In this document: one piece after another, positions 32,737-41,200 of the stretch
Layout of the letters: each line of letters opens with the position of its first letter
How positions within the stretch are numbered: the stretch's first letter is position 1
DNA from: UBA2450 sp045226015
Lineage (GTDB): Bacteria; Bacillota_I; Bacilli_A; RFN20; CAG-826
Assembly: GCA_045226015.1 (NCBI GenBank)
Contig: JBGVBY010000004.1
Coordinates: 1-64,000 of the forward strand
Length of the DNA stretch: 64,000 nucleotides
Direction: 5' to 3'
Translations under genes and position numbers: made by a program
The notes under the pieces: generated by a model
The model's database searches: none
Seen by the model: only the letters and a program-made list of their open reading frames with translations
Told to the model about the DNA's origin: nothing

Positions 32737-33462
32737 ATGAAAAAAGTATTAAAAGCGTTTAAGGGTCATAAATATCTATGCTTCATGGATTTTGAAGGAA
32801 CTCAATATTCTCATGAAATGATCGCCTATGGAGCTGTGCTTGTAACCATTGATAAAAACGGCCACATTGTTAAAAGAAAACATCCTATAAAAAGATATGT
32901 TCGCGCTAAAAACGCAATTGGTAAATTTGTTGAAGGATTAACCGGCATTACTCAAACAGACTTAAATAAGTTTGGCATTACTTTTAGTGAAGGGATGAAA
33001 GAACTTAAGAAATATTGTGGATTAACATTTAAAAAATGTTCATTCATCACTTTTGGAAATCATGACATGAGAATCTTGTCTCAATCAATGTCATATAACT
33101 TAGATAGCCCAAAAGAGTTGTGTGGAATTATTAAAAGCAACTTTGTTGATTTCCAGGCCATTATCTCAGAATTCATAAAAGATGATAAAGGAAATGTCAT
33201 GTCATTAGCGCACTACCTACAAACATTTGGAATCGAGTTTGATGGAGAGGCGCACGATCCAGAATATGACGCTATTAATCTAGCGAATTTATATGACGCT
33301 TTTATCACAAATAAAGAAGTTGTGCTAAATGAATATCTTAAAAACCTTAAGAAATCTTCATTCCATCCAACTCCAATCGATAAAGTTGTTAAAAAATTAC
33401 TTAATAACGAACCTATTACTCCTGAAGAATTTATCACATATTTAAAAGACTATATTGCCTAA
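32737..33462 (+). CDS. DnaQ-like 3'-5' exonuclease (DEDDh)
   Basis: 241 residues with the three exonuclease motifs in order: FMDFEGTQ (Asp and Glu, near 18-20), FGNHDMRIL (Asp, near 109), and the final AHDPEYDAINLANL with the His and Asp of the DEDDh type, near 171-176. It resembles KapD-type or sporulation-inhibitor exonucleases more than DNA polymerase epsilon subunits, but the substrate cannot be told. It is the first gene of a short plus-strand operon with recU, 1 base away, in a region otherwise on the minus strand. This suggests a role in repair or recombination. Confidence 0.83.
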   Translation: MKKVLKAFKGHKYLCFMDFEGTQYSHEMIAYGAVLVTIDKNGHIVKRKHPIKRYVRAKNAIGKFVEGLTGITQTDLNKFGITFSEGMKELKKYCGLTFKKCSFITFGNHDMRILSQSMSYNLDSPKELCGIIKSNFVDFQAIISEFIKDDKGNVMSLAHYLQTFGIEFDGEAHDPEYDAINLANLYDAFITNKEVVLNEYLKNLKKSSFHPTPIDKVVKKLLNNEPITPEEFITYLKDYIA

Positions 33463-33463
33463 G

Positions 33464-34051
33464 ATGAAATATCCAAACGGACAAGAATATAAACCAAATA
33501 CATGTAGGAAGTCTCATAAAAGCAAAGCTGAGATATCTTTAAGTTCCGCTAATAGAGGGATGAATCTTGAAAGCGAAATTAACCTTTCAAACGCATATTA
33601 CAAAGATAAAGATATTTGTCTAATTACCAAGAGACCAACTCCTATCAATATTGTTAAAGTTGATTATTCAAAAGGTGCTAAAATCACTCATGCATACTTC
33701 GAAGAACAATCCACTACCGACTATAACGGAGTGTACCGTTCTCGTTATATCGATTTTGAAGCAAAAAACACAAAGAACAAAACTTCCTTCCCATTAAGTA
33801 ATATCACTCCAAATCAAATTGATCACTTAAAGAGAGTTATAGCGCACGGAGGAATCGCCTTTTTCATCGTAAGTTTTGAAAGTTTGAATAAGGTTTATTT
33901 GTTAGACGCTCAATATGTTATCGATTTTTATGAAAATGGGGAAAGAAAATCCATTCCAGTAGATTGCTTTAATGAAAATGGAATAGAAATAAAACAAGGG
34001 TTCAATCCTCGTTTAGATTATATAGACGCTGTTAATAAGAAATATTTCTAA
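33464..34051 (+). CDS. recU: Holliday junction resolvase RecU
   Basis: Nuclease that cuts four-way junctions in Firmicutes and Mollicutes. 195 residues from ATG 33464. It is recognised from ANRGMNLESEINLSNAYY, KRPTPINIVKVDY, EQSTTDYNGVYRSRYIDFEAK with the catalytic Asp/Glu/Lys set, and KTSFPLSNITPNQIDHL. A TTG at 33455 is the upstream alternative; neither start has a ribosome binding site, so coupling to the exonuclease stop (33460-33462) is likely. It converges on nth with a 4-base overlap of the two 3' ends. Confidence 0.95.
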   Translation: MKYPNGQEYKPNTCRKSHKSKAEISLSSANRGMNLESEINLSNAYYKDKDICLITKRPTPINIVKVDYSKGAKITHAYFEEQSTTDYNGVYRSRYIDFEAKNTKNKTSFPLSNITPNQIDHLKRVIAHGGIAFFIVSFESLNKVYLLDAQYVIDFYENGERKSIPVDCFNENGIEIKQGFNPRLDYIDAVNKKYF

Positions 34052-34671
34052 TATTTACAAATATCTCTAAGAGCACATTCACTACATCTAGGTGACTTCG
34101 CTGTACAGAAATATCTTCCAAAGTGAATTAGTTGATGATGAGTCTTAATCCAATTAGATTCAGGAATCAACTTTTTTAATTTTCTTTCTATATCGATAGG
34201 TTCGTCCTTTTTAGAAGCAATTCCTAATCGATTTGAAATTCTAATGATATGGGTGTCCACAGGTAAATCAGGGATTTTAAACACTTCAATTCTTATAACT
34301 CCTGCGGATTTATTACCAATTCCAGGAAGGGTTTGTAATAAGTCTTTATCACTTGGTAATTTACCATCAAAATCATTAATGATTTTATGAGTAATGCCTT
34401 TAATGTTTTTAGCCTTATTTTTATATAAACCTAACGACTTGATATGTTCTTCAATATCGTCTAACGAAGCATTATCAATGCTCTTTAATGTTGGATAATC
34501 AGAAAATAGTTTTTTAGTTACTTCGTTTACTGCTTTATCAGTTGTTTGAGCGCTTAGCATTACCGCGATTACTAGTTCATAGTCTTGAGAATAAAAAAGT
34601 TCACATTTTGCATTTGGAAAAAGTGAGTCGACATAATTAGAGATTACTTGCATTTTCTCTACATTAATCAT
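34048..34671 (-). CDS. nth: Endonuclease III
   Basis: Base-excision glycosylase/AP lyase removing oxidised pyrimidines. 207 residues from ATG 34671, matching the B. subtilis N-terminus in length. The helix-hairpin-helix is LLQTLPGIGNKSAGVI with the catalytic Lys. VDTHIIRISNRLG holds the catalytic Asp. The [4Fe-4S] ligands are CTAKSPRCSECALRDIC at the C-terminus (C-x6-C-x2-C-x5-C). The frame opens at 34698 but homology does not, and 34671 overlaps the dnaD stop by 8 bases as usual for this pair. Confidence 0.95.
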   Translation of the reverse strand: MINVEKMQVISNYVDSLFPNAKCELFYSQDYELVIAVMLSAQTTDKAVNEVTKKLFSDYPTLKSIDNASLDDIEEHIKSLGLYKNKAKNIKGITHKIINDFDGKLPSDKDLLQTLPGIGNKSAGVIRIEVFKIPDLPVDTHIIRISNRLGIASKKDEPIDIERKLKKLIPESNWIKTHHQLIHFGRYFCTAKSPRCSECALRDICKY

Positions 34672-35311
34672 CTTTTTTAACCCAAGGTATTTTAGCAATT
34701 CTAATGGTTTCTTCTAAGTTTTTATCCCATTCATTTGATAACGGAGTGTGACCTTCGTTTTCTAAATCATCTCTTTGAGACCAAGTAAGAAGAATCTTAT
34801 CGACACTTCTAAGAGTCTTCTTTCCTCTAGAAAGAGCTTCCTTAAGTGCATCGATAATGAGTTTATCGCTATAGCCGTAGCTTATCCATTCGTGAATCTT
34901 ACTGATTTCTACAGGGGATAAGGCTCTATTAAGAAGCTTTTCAAAGTTTGAATAGACGTTTTCAAGTTCTTCACTAATACGTTTAGAACTCTTTTCCTCT
35001 TCTTCTTTAGATAAAGAAAGTTGGAATTCACGATAGAGCTTCATTTTTAATGGCTCTAAAGTAGCGATGGTTTTTTTACCAACGGTTTTATATTCAAACA
35101 TTCCTTTAGTGATGAGTTTAGCAAGGATTTTATCTAATTCTTTAATGTCTAAAGACATTTTTAATGACAATAAATCAGTGGTAATAAATGGATTGCCTTG
35201 TCCGATTAAATGATCGATAACAAAAATAGTAGCAACTTCATTTTCATTTAGTTTGAGTTTCTTATAATTCTCAATTAATAAGTATCTAAAATCAATCGCT
35301 TCACTAATCAT
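34664..35311 (-). CDS. dnaD: Replication initiation protein DnaD
   Basis: 215 residues with the two DnaD domains: an N-terminal winged helix (about 20-100) and a C-terminal DnaD/DnaB2 domain including LNRALSPVEISKIHEWISYGYSDKLIIDAL and TLRSVDKILLTW. In low-GC Gram-positives it remodels DNA at oriC and loads helicase with DnaB and DnaI. The dnaD-nth order is that of B. subtilis. Upstream lies a short gap and the nucleotidyltransferase gene. Confidence 0.92.
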   Translation of the reverse strand: MISEAIDFRYLLIENYKKLKLNENEVATIFVIDHLIGQGNPFITTDLLSLKMSLDIKELDKILAKLITKGMFEYKTVGKKTIATLEPLKMKLYREFQLSLSKEEEEKSSKRISEELENVYSNFEKLLNRALSPVEISKIHEWISYGYSDKLIIDALKEALSRGKKTLRSVDKILLTWSQRDDLENEGHTPLSNEWDKNLEETIRIAKIPWVKKDD

Positions 35312-35360
35312 GGTATAAATACTTTATCACTACAATTTATTTGTATCTACAAATATTGAA

Positions 35361-36002
35361 CTAATTTTGTTTCATCAAATCTAGTAGTTCTATTTGATGA
35401 CTACTTTTATTAATTTCTTGTTTAATCTTGTCAGAGTTTAATTTTGATAATAAGTGAAGATTCTCTTTAAGTGTTTTGCTTAAGTTTTCTTCAATTTCAA
35501 AACCAGTCTCTAATTTAAATCGATATATTCTTATAATTCTTAATGGGTCTTCTTTAATTCTAGTTAAAGGATCGCCAATCATTTTAATGATTCGGTTGGA
35601 TAAATCGTTTTGTCCACCCACTAAATCAATAACATTTAAATCTTTGTCCATATATAAAGCGTTTATAGTTATATCTCTACGCTTCACATCTTCTTCTAAC
35701 GACTTAGTAAATGTAACTTTATTAGGATGACGAGAATCAATATACCCGTCTTCTTTTCTTAATGTGGTTATATCAAACTTCACCCCTAAGACATTAACTT
35801 TAACACTTCCGTATTTTTCAAAAGTGTAATCACCAACTAAAAAAGGTTTAAGTTCATCAGGTGTTGCTTCTGTAACAACATCCATGTCATCCAATTCTTT
35901 GTTTAACAAATAATCTCTAACCGTTCCTCCTACTAGATATAAAGAGTAATGGTGTCTAGAGAACAGATCTGCTAAATTTTGGAACGCCTTTATTTTATCC
36001 AT
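35361..36002 (-). CDS. Half-length CCA-adding / poly(A) polymerase family nucleotidyltransferase
   Basis: 213 residues, about half the 390-450 usual for tRNA nucleotidyltransferases. The head domain is complete: LYLVGGTVRDYLLNKELDDMDVVTEA with the GG(T/A)VRD motif and the two catalytic Asp residues. RRDITINALYMD and the RNA-binding RIKEDPLRIIRIYRF of the neck follow. The body and tail domains that measure the tRNA are missing. Only 49 bases separate its stop from dnaD, so no lost C-terminal frame remains nearby. It may be a minimal CCA-repair enzyme, a poly(A)-type enzyme or a decayed gene. All seven tRNA genes in the window encode CCA. Confidence 0.82.
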   Translation of the reverse strand: MDKIKAFQNLADLFSRHHYSLYLVGGTVRDYLLNKELDDMDVVTEATPDELKPFLVGDYTFEKYGSVKVNVLGVKFDITTLRKEDGYIDSRHPNKVTFTKSLEEDVKRRDITINALYMDKDLNVIDLVGGQNDLSNRIIKMIGDPLTRIKEDPLRIIRIYRFKLETGFEIEENLSKTLKENLHLLSKLNSDKIKQEINKSSHQIELLDLMKQN

Positions 36003-36031
36003 ACACTTATTTTATTAGATTTAATCGTAAA

Positions 36032-36057
36032 CAAAAAGACCTTGATAGGTCTATTTG
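36032..36057 (-). terminator. Terminator after the HU gene
   Basis: AGACCT and AGGTCT (36037-36052) form a perfect 6-bp stem with a 4-base loop and a TTTTTG tract on the minus strand, directly after the HU stop. Confidence 0.7.
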
Positions 36058-36059
36058 TA

Positions 36060-36347
36060 TTAGTCTTCGTTTAAGCGAGCTTTGAATTCTTTCGCTAAAT
36101 GAATTGTGACTGTATTTTTTGGTTTGATTTGAATGGCGGTGTGTTTTTTAGGATGGGTTCCTTTTCTACCTGATTTGGTTTTTGGTTCAAACACACAGAA
36201 ATTCTTAATATTGACGCTTTGTCCATCAAGAAGTGAATCTTGAATTAATTCAAATGTCGCATCGATGACATTTTTCGCGTCAGCTTTTGAAACATGAGTT
36301 GCTTCTGCAACAATCTCAATGATTTCGTTCTTGTTGAGTTTCTCCAT
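36060..36347 (-). CDS. hup: HU-family DNA-binding protein
   Basis: Nucleoid protein that bends DNA as a dimer. 95 residues: N-terminal helical dimer region (NKNEIIEIVAEATHVSKADA), then the beta-arm region with FCVFEPKTKSGRKGTHPKKH, where HU normally has GFGxFxxxxRxxRxGxNPxT, and a C-terminal helix LAKEFKARLN. The arm contains extra lysines. GGAG stands before the ATG. It is monocistronic, with its own promoter and terminator. Confidence 0.93.
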   Translation of the reverse strand: MEKLNKNEIIEIVAEATHVSKADAKNVIDATFELIQDSLLDGQSVNIKNFCVFEPKTKSGRKGTHPKKHTAIQIKPKNTVTIHLAKEFKARLNED

Positions 36348-36375
36348 TATAATTCTCTCCTCTTCTTATTTTGGT

Positions 36376-36384
36376 ATTATATCA
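36376..36384 (-). promoter_or_regulatory. Extended -10 promoter of the HU gene
   Basis: TGATATAAT on the minus strand lies about 30 bases before the HU start, in the gap after der. The -35 is poor, which is tolerated with an extended -10. Confidence 0.55.
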
Positions 36385-36404
36385 TTTTTTGGTTAAAGTA
36401 TTCT

Positions 36405-37733
36405 CTATTTTTTACTGTCATCACTTTTAGAATGTCGTTTAAGGGAAAATTTGATTGGAGTGCCATCAAAATTAAAGGTATCTCTTAATCTATTTTCTAA
36501 ATATCTTTGATATGAGAAATGCATAAAATTAGGATCATTAACCACTAGGGTTATTGTAGGAGGACAAGTTAAAACTTGTGTTCCATAATAAATCTTAAGT
36601 CTACCTCCGTTAAAGTCTGGAGCTTGATTCATCACTTGTGCTTCTTGAAGAACATCATTTAATACGGATGTTTTAATACGTGTATGATACGCTTCATGCA
36701 CCATCACTAATGCATCAAATAGGGTATCAATTCTTTTTCTAGTTAAGGCACTTAAATACACAACAGGAGCGTAGTCTAAGAATTTGTATTCTTTTCTAAT
36801 CTCTTTAGTAAATGAAGACATTGTATTTGTGTCCTTATCCACTAAATCCCATTTATTAACAACAATGATAATTGCTTTATGTAAATCAGTCGCGTATTGA
36901 ATAACATGCTTATCCTGTTCAAGAATTCCTTCTTTACCATCAATAACAAGAAGAACAATCTCACTTCTTTCAATAGCTTTAAGTGCTCTAATAGCAGAGT
37001 ATTTATCTATCGCTTCGTAGATCTTTCCTCTTTTCTTAAGTCCAGCAGTGTCAATAACAACATAATCCACTCCGTCTTTTCTAAAAGGAGTGTCTATAGA
37101 ATCTCTAGTAGTTCCAGAGATATCACTAACGATAACTCTTTCTTGAGAAAGAATCGCATTAGTCAGAGAAGATTTACCAACATTAGGTCTACCAATTAAA
37201 GAGAAGGTTATGACTTCGTCATTCGTCTCTTCTTTTTCATCTTTGATTTTATCAACAATGCGATTAAGTATTTCTCCAATACCCACTCCGTGAGCACCAC
37301 TAACAGGGATAGGTTCTCCTAATCCTAATGAATAGAACTCAGCAGCGTTACTTGCTTGAATACCTTCGTCAATTTTATTAACTGCTAAAATTATTGGTTT
37401 TTTGACTTTTCTAAGAATCTTACTCACCATGATGTCATCACTAGTGACACCTACTTTTCCATCAGTCACAAAAATAATGATGTCTGCTTCATCAATAGCG
37501 ATATTAGCTTGCATCCTTATTTGTTCTTGGAATGGACGGTTTTCCATCTCAATTCCACCAGTATCAATTAAAGTAAATGTTTTCTTAAGCCAACTTGCAG
37601 TAGCGTATAGTCTATCTCGAGTTATACCTGCCTCATCATCGACAATTGCGCGTCTATCTCCAACAATACGATTAAAAATCGTTGATTTACCAACGTTAGG
37701 AGATCCCACAATTGCAACGACTGTTCTAGGCAT
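36405..37733 (-). CDS. der: Ribosome biogenesis GTPase Der (EngA)
   Basis: 442 residues with two consecutive GTPase domains and a C-terminal KH-like domain, for maturation of the 50S subunit. G1 motifs are GSPNVGKSTIFNRI near 10 and GRPNVGKSSLTNAIL near 183. NKID and NKWD specificity motifs lie in the first and second domain. The C-terminal KH-like part ends with FDGTPIKFSLKRHSKSDDSKK. The start overlaps the end of cmk by 8 bases. Confidence 0.97.
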   Translation of the reverse strand: MPRTVVAIVGSPNVGKSTIFNRIVGDRRAIVDDEAGITRDRLYATASWLKKTFTLIDTGGIEMENRPFQEQIRMQANIAIDEADIIIFVTDGKVGVTSDDIMVSKILRKVKKPIILAVNKIDEGIQASNAAEFYSLGLGEPIPVSGAHGVGIGEILNRIVDKIKDEKEETNDEVITFSLIGRPNVGKSSLTNAILSQERVIVSDISGTTRDSIDTPFRKDGVDYVVIDTAGLKKRGKIYEAIDKYSAIRALKAIERSEIVLLVIDGKEGILEQDKHVIQYATDLHKAIIIVVNKWDLVDKDTNTMSSFTKEIRKEYKFLDYAPVVYLSALTRKRIDTLFDALVMVHEAYHTRIKTSVLNDVLQEAQVMNQAPDFNGGRLKIYYGTQVLTCPPTITLVVNDPNFMHFSYQRYLENRLRDTFNFDGTPIKFSLKRHSKSDDSKK

Positions 37734-38400
37734 TTTCTTTTTCTTTCAATTTACGATTGATAATATCAATAATCGCATTCACCACTTCTTCAACTGTCAT
37801 GAATGAAGTATCTAAAGTAATAGCGTCAGGAGCACATTTAAGAGGTGCGAAATCTCTATGGGAATCGATGTAGTCTCTTTTTCTTACATCGTTTTCAATT
37901 TCTTCTAAAGTACAAGGAATTCCTTTAGCGATGTTTTCGTCATAACGACGAACCGCGCGAGTTTCTACAGAGGCAATTTGGAAGATTTTTACATCAGCAT
38001 CTGGAAGGACATAAGTGCCAATATCTCTACCATCCATAATCACTGAATGTTTAGCAGCCATCTTTCTTTGTTGTTCCACTAAGAAAAGACGAATGTCTTT
38101 ATAAGAGGCAATATAACTGACGTTACCGCTAACACGTGGTTCTCTGATTTCTCTAGTAATATCGATATCGTTACATAAAACGATTCCACTTGGTCTAAGT
38201 TTGATTGTTACTTCAGGAATTAACGCTACACAAGCAGCTTCATTTTGACAATCAACACCTTTTTCCATCGCGTACCAAGTAAAAGCACGGTACATCGCTC
38301 CAGTATCAATATAGGTATAGCCTAAAATCTCTGCTATCTTCTTAGCGACTGTACTTTTTCCAGCAGCAGCTGGACCATCAATTGCGATACTAATTTTCAT
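37726..38400 (-). CDS. cmk: Cytidylate kinase
   Basis: Phosphorylates CMP and dCMP. 224 residues. P-loop GPAAAGKSTVAKKIAE lies near 8, YIDTGAMYRAFTW follows, and DGRDIGTYVLPDADVKIF and the C-terminal NDVRKRDYIDSHRDFAPLKCAPDAI are diagnostic. It stands upstream of der with an 8-base overlap, a pairing common in Firmicutes (often with rpsA between, which is absent here). It starts 12 bases after the small membrane protein gene. Confidence 0.96.
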   Translation of the reverse strand: MKISIAIDGPAAAGKSTVAKKIAEILGYTYIDTGAMYRAFTWYAMEKGVDCQNEAACVALIPEVTIKLRPSGIVLCNDIDITREIREPRVSGNVSYIASYKDIRLFLVEQQRKMAAKHSVIMDGRDIGTYVLPDADVKIFQIASVETRAVRRYDENIAKGIPCTLEEIENDVRKRDYIDSHRDFAPLKCAPDAITLDTSFMTVEEVVNAIIDIINRKLKEKENA

Positions 38401-38412
38401 AAGAAATCACCT

Positions 38413-38640
38413 CTAAAAAACTTTTATTCCAAATACGATTAATAAAATTAAAATGACGACAACTATCGATAACAAGAAAACATTAACAACTGTATTTTTG
38501 TGTTGCATCTCTAGATATAATTGCATTTCACTAGATATATTTTCTTGATTTTTTGGGGACTTAAAAGACTTGCTCTTCTTTCCCTCTTTTGAGATTGAAT
38601 CGCGGTAATCTTTAAATTTATCAACGCGAGACTCTTTCAT
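38413..38640 (-). CDS. Small single-span membrane protein of unknown function
   Basis: 75 residues: a strongly charged, lysine- and serine-rich N-terminal half (KESRVDKFKDYRDSISKEGKKSK) with no signal peptide, then one membrane helix at about 50-73 near the C-terminus. This makes it a probable tail-anchored protein with the N-terminus in the cytoplasm. It starts 1 base after the lysS stop and is followed by cmk, so it is part of the lysS-cmk-der run. No family is recognised. Confidence 0.7.
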   Translation of the reverse strand: MKESRVDKFKDYRDSISKEGKKSKSFKSPKNQENISSEMQLYLEMQHKNTVVNVFLLSIVVVILILLIVFGIKVF

Positions 38641-38641
38641 A

Positions 38642-40129
38642 TTAACGATCTTTCATCATTGGGAAGAGAATTACTTCTCTAATATTTTCTTGGTTGGTAA
38701 GAAGCATGACTAAACGGTCAATGCCCATTCCAATACCACCCGCTGGAGGCATGCCGTATTCAAGCGCTTCAATGAAATCATTGTCCATTTCATTAGCTTC
38801 TTCATCGCCTAATTCCTTGGCAGCAAGTTGAGCAAGGAATCTTTGTTTTTGATCAAATGGATCATTTAGTTCGGTATACGCATTAGCGAGTTCTTTACCA
38901 TTAACAAATAATTCAAATCTTTCAGTGAATCTTGGGTCCTTTCCTTTTTTAGTTAAAGGAGAAACTTCAATTGGATAAGAATATACAAATGTTGGTTGAA
39001 TGAGTTCTGCTTCGCAGAATTCTTCAAAGAATTCATTCATAACATGACCAACAGTGTTTTTATGTTTTTCAAGTTTGATACCTTTTTCATCCGCTAATTT
39101 TTTGGCTTCTGCAAAGTCATAAATATTACGGAAATCGATACCAGTCTTTTCTAAAATAAGATCCGCCATAGAAACCCATCTGAATGGTTTATGGAAATCG
39201 ATAACTTTATCTTGATAAGTAACGATATCGCTACCAGTAACATCTTTAGCGGCTTTTCTAATCATGCCCTCAGCAAGTTTTCTCATACCTTGAAGGTCAC
39301 TATATGCTTGATACGCTTCAATAGTAGTGAATTCTGGATTATGCGTTGCATCCATTCCTTCATTTCTGAATAAACGGCCGATTTCATAAACGCGTTCCAT
39401 ACCACCAACTAATAATCTTTTAAGATTAAGTTCGGTTGCGATTCTTAAATAGAAATCTTTATCTAAAGCGTTCATATGAGCCACGAATGGTCTAGCATTA
39501 GCGCCTCCTAAAATAGGAGAAAGAACAGCGGTCTCAACTTCAACGAATCCTTGTTCATCAAGGTAAGATTGGATACTTCTAATTAATCTTGGACGAGCAA
39601 AGGCAACATTACGGCTCTCATCATTAACGATTAAGTCTAAATATCTTCTTCTGCTTCTCTCTTCGATATCCACTAAACCATGGAATTTTTCTGGAAGTGG
39701 ATGTAAGCACTTTGTTAAGTGAGTGTATTTCTCCGCTCTAATGGTGAGTTCACCACTTCTAGTTTTCATGACTCTGCCATAAACCCCAACGATATCTCCG
39801 ATATCCGCGAGTTTAAAAAGTTCGTAAGCTTTCTTACCGACAACATCGATGCCCATATAGACTTGAATGTTTCCAGTTTTGTCCTGAATGTTCATAAAAG
39901 AGGCTTTGCCCATTCTTCTAATTGCCTTGATTCTTCCAGCAACAGAAACATATGGTTTGTTTTTCTCTAAAGAATTTGGACTCTTTTTGGAGAAGAGTTT
40001 TCTAATATCTTCAGAAGAGTGGCTTACTTTATAAGCTTTGCCAAATGGATCAACATGAAAAGATTGATATTTTTCAAGTTTCTCTCTTCTAACTAATTCT
40101 TGATCATTTAAATTTTGATTATTATCCAT
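38642..40129 (-). CDS. lysS: Lysyl-tRNA synthetase, class II
   Basis: 495 residues from ATG 40129. The frame extends five codons to a TTG, but GGAGG is correctly placed 8 bases before ATG 40129. An OB-fold anticodon-binding domain (about 55-165) comes first. The class II core follows, with motif 2 FRNEGMDATHNPEFTTIEAYQAY near 270 and motif 3 ALEYGMPPAGGIGMGIDRLVML near 465. It charges tRNA-Lys, including the unusual one at 871-946. It is probably co-transcribed with the small membrane protein, cmk and der. Confidence 0.97.
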   Translation of the reverse strand: MDNNQNLNDQELVRREKLEKYQSFHVDPFGKAYKVSHSSEDIRKLFSKKSPNSLEKNKPYVSVAGRIKAIRRMGKASFMNIQDKTGNIQVYMGIDVVGKKAYELFKLADIGDIVGVYGRVMKTRSGELTIRAEKYTHLTKCLHPLPEKFHGLVDIEERSRRRYLDLIVNDESRNVAFARPRLIRSIQSYLDEQGFVEVETAVLSPILGGANARPFVAHMNALDKDFYLRIATELNLKRLLVGGMERVYEIGRLFRNEGMDATHNPEFTTIEAYQAYSDLQGMRKLAEGMIRKAAKDVTGSDIVTYQDKVIDFHKPFRWVSMADLILEKTGIDFRNIYDFAEAKKLADEKGIKLEKHKNTVGHVMNEFFEEFCEAELIQPTFVYSYPIEVSPLTKKGKDPRFTERFELFVNGKELANAYTELNDPFDQKQRFLAQLAAKELGDEEANEMDNDFIEALEYGMPPAGGIGMGIDRLVMLLTNQENIREVILFPMMKDR

Positions 40130-40198
40130 AGATAATGCCTCCAAACATTCTCTAATAGTATATAGAAAAGTTGACTATTAAAAAAGTCAAAAATTACT

Positions 40199-41176
40199 TT
40201 ATACGCAATTTTCCTTCAAGTAGTCTTCTAATATATTTTCTAAATCGCTGTATTTGACTAATTCAATGGACAAACGTGACTTAAGTTTTTTGCTATTTTT
40301 AAAACCGTCAAAGAACTTAGTAACTATACCTCTAGCCACTCTCATTGCGGTTTCCTCGCCCTTCTCTTCAATCAAGAGTTTTGTAAGTTCTTTGCAATAA
40401 TTAATTTGAGTTAACAAATCTGAAGATTCCGTCTCTTCATTATTAAAATAATGATTAAGGTTTTTAATTAATAAAGGATTGCCCACTCCGCCTCTAGCAA
40501 TCATCACGGCGTCTGCGCCTGTAATTTCCATTGCTTTAATAGCGTCTTCAACAGTGAAAATGTTTCCACTTACCGCTAGAGGAATAGTCATTTCTTTTCT
40601 TAAATCTTTCACTAAGTCCCAGTGAGGTTGACCACCATACATCTCTTTCGCGGTTCTTGGGTGAATTGTTACAAGAGCGGCTCCAGCGTTAGTGACTTCT
40701 TTAATCACTTCTTTAAACGTGATGTGATCTTTATCAAATCCTAATCTGATTTTTACAGTAATAGGTTTATCAGTAGATTCTTTCATCGCTCTTACGATAT
40801 CGCCGCAAAGCTTAGGATTATTAAGAAGAGCGGAACCTGCTCCAGTAGAAGTAACTTTCTTCACTGGGCAGCCCATATTCACATCAAAAAAATCAATATT
40901 TGGATTAATACTTTCAGCGAGTTTGACTGCTTCTTTTAATGTTTCTGGATTACTTCCAAACAGTTGAATACATGTAGGAAGTCCACTCTTTTCAAATTTT
41001 AAGTAAGATAAGGTTTCTTTATTTCCATAATGTAAACCCATGTCACTAATCATCTCGGTAACCGTGTAGCCTAGACCAAACTGAGACATGAATTTTCTAT
41101 ATCCAAAAGAAGTAATACCCGCCATAGGAGCAAGAATTACTCTATTATGAATTTCTATGTTTCCTATCTTAAACAT
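40199..41176 (-). CDS. dusB: tRNA-dihydrouridine synthase
   Basis: Flavoenzyme reducing uridines in the tRNA D loop. 325 residues from ATG 41176. Motifs are LAPMAGITSFGYRKF near 20, DVNMGCPVKKVTSTGAGSALL with the catalytic Cys near 100, TIHPRTAKEMYGGQPHWD, and the FMN-binding GNIFTVEDAIKAM and MIARGGVGNP. The frame continues 41 codons upstream through lysine-rich sequence that overlaps the end of ftsH; this extension is rejected because homology begins at MFKIGNIEIHNRV. No ribosome binding site precedes this ATG, and a hairpin lies between it and the ftsH stop. Confidence 0.95.
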   Translation of the reverse strand: MFKIGNIEIHNRVILAPMAGITSFGYRKFMSQFGLGYTVTEMISDMGLHYGNKETLSYLKFEKSGLPTCIQLFGSNPETLKEAVKLAESINPNIDFFDVNMGCPVKKVTSTGAGSALLNNPKLCGDIVRAMKESTDKPITVKIRLGFDKDHITFKEVIKEVTNAGAALVTIHPRTAKEMYGGQPHWDLVKDLRKEMTIPLAVSGNIFTVEDAIKAMEITGADAVMIARGGVGNPLLIKNLNHYFNNEETESSDLLTQINYCKELTKLLIEEKGEETAMRVARGIVTKFFDGFKNSKKLKSRLSIELVKYSDLENILEDYLKENCV

Positions 41177-41181
41177 AAGAA

Positions 41182-41200
41182 AAGGAGAATTATTCTCCTT
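41182..41200 (-). terminator. Terminator-like hairpin between ftsH and dusB
   Basis: AAGGAGAAT and ATTCTCCTT form a perfect 9-bp palindrome around the ftsH stop codon, with TTTTCTT next on the minus strand. The dusB ATG is 6 bases beyond. It could attenuate dusB expression. Confidence 0.55.
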
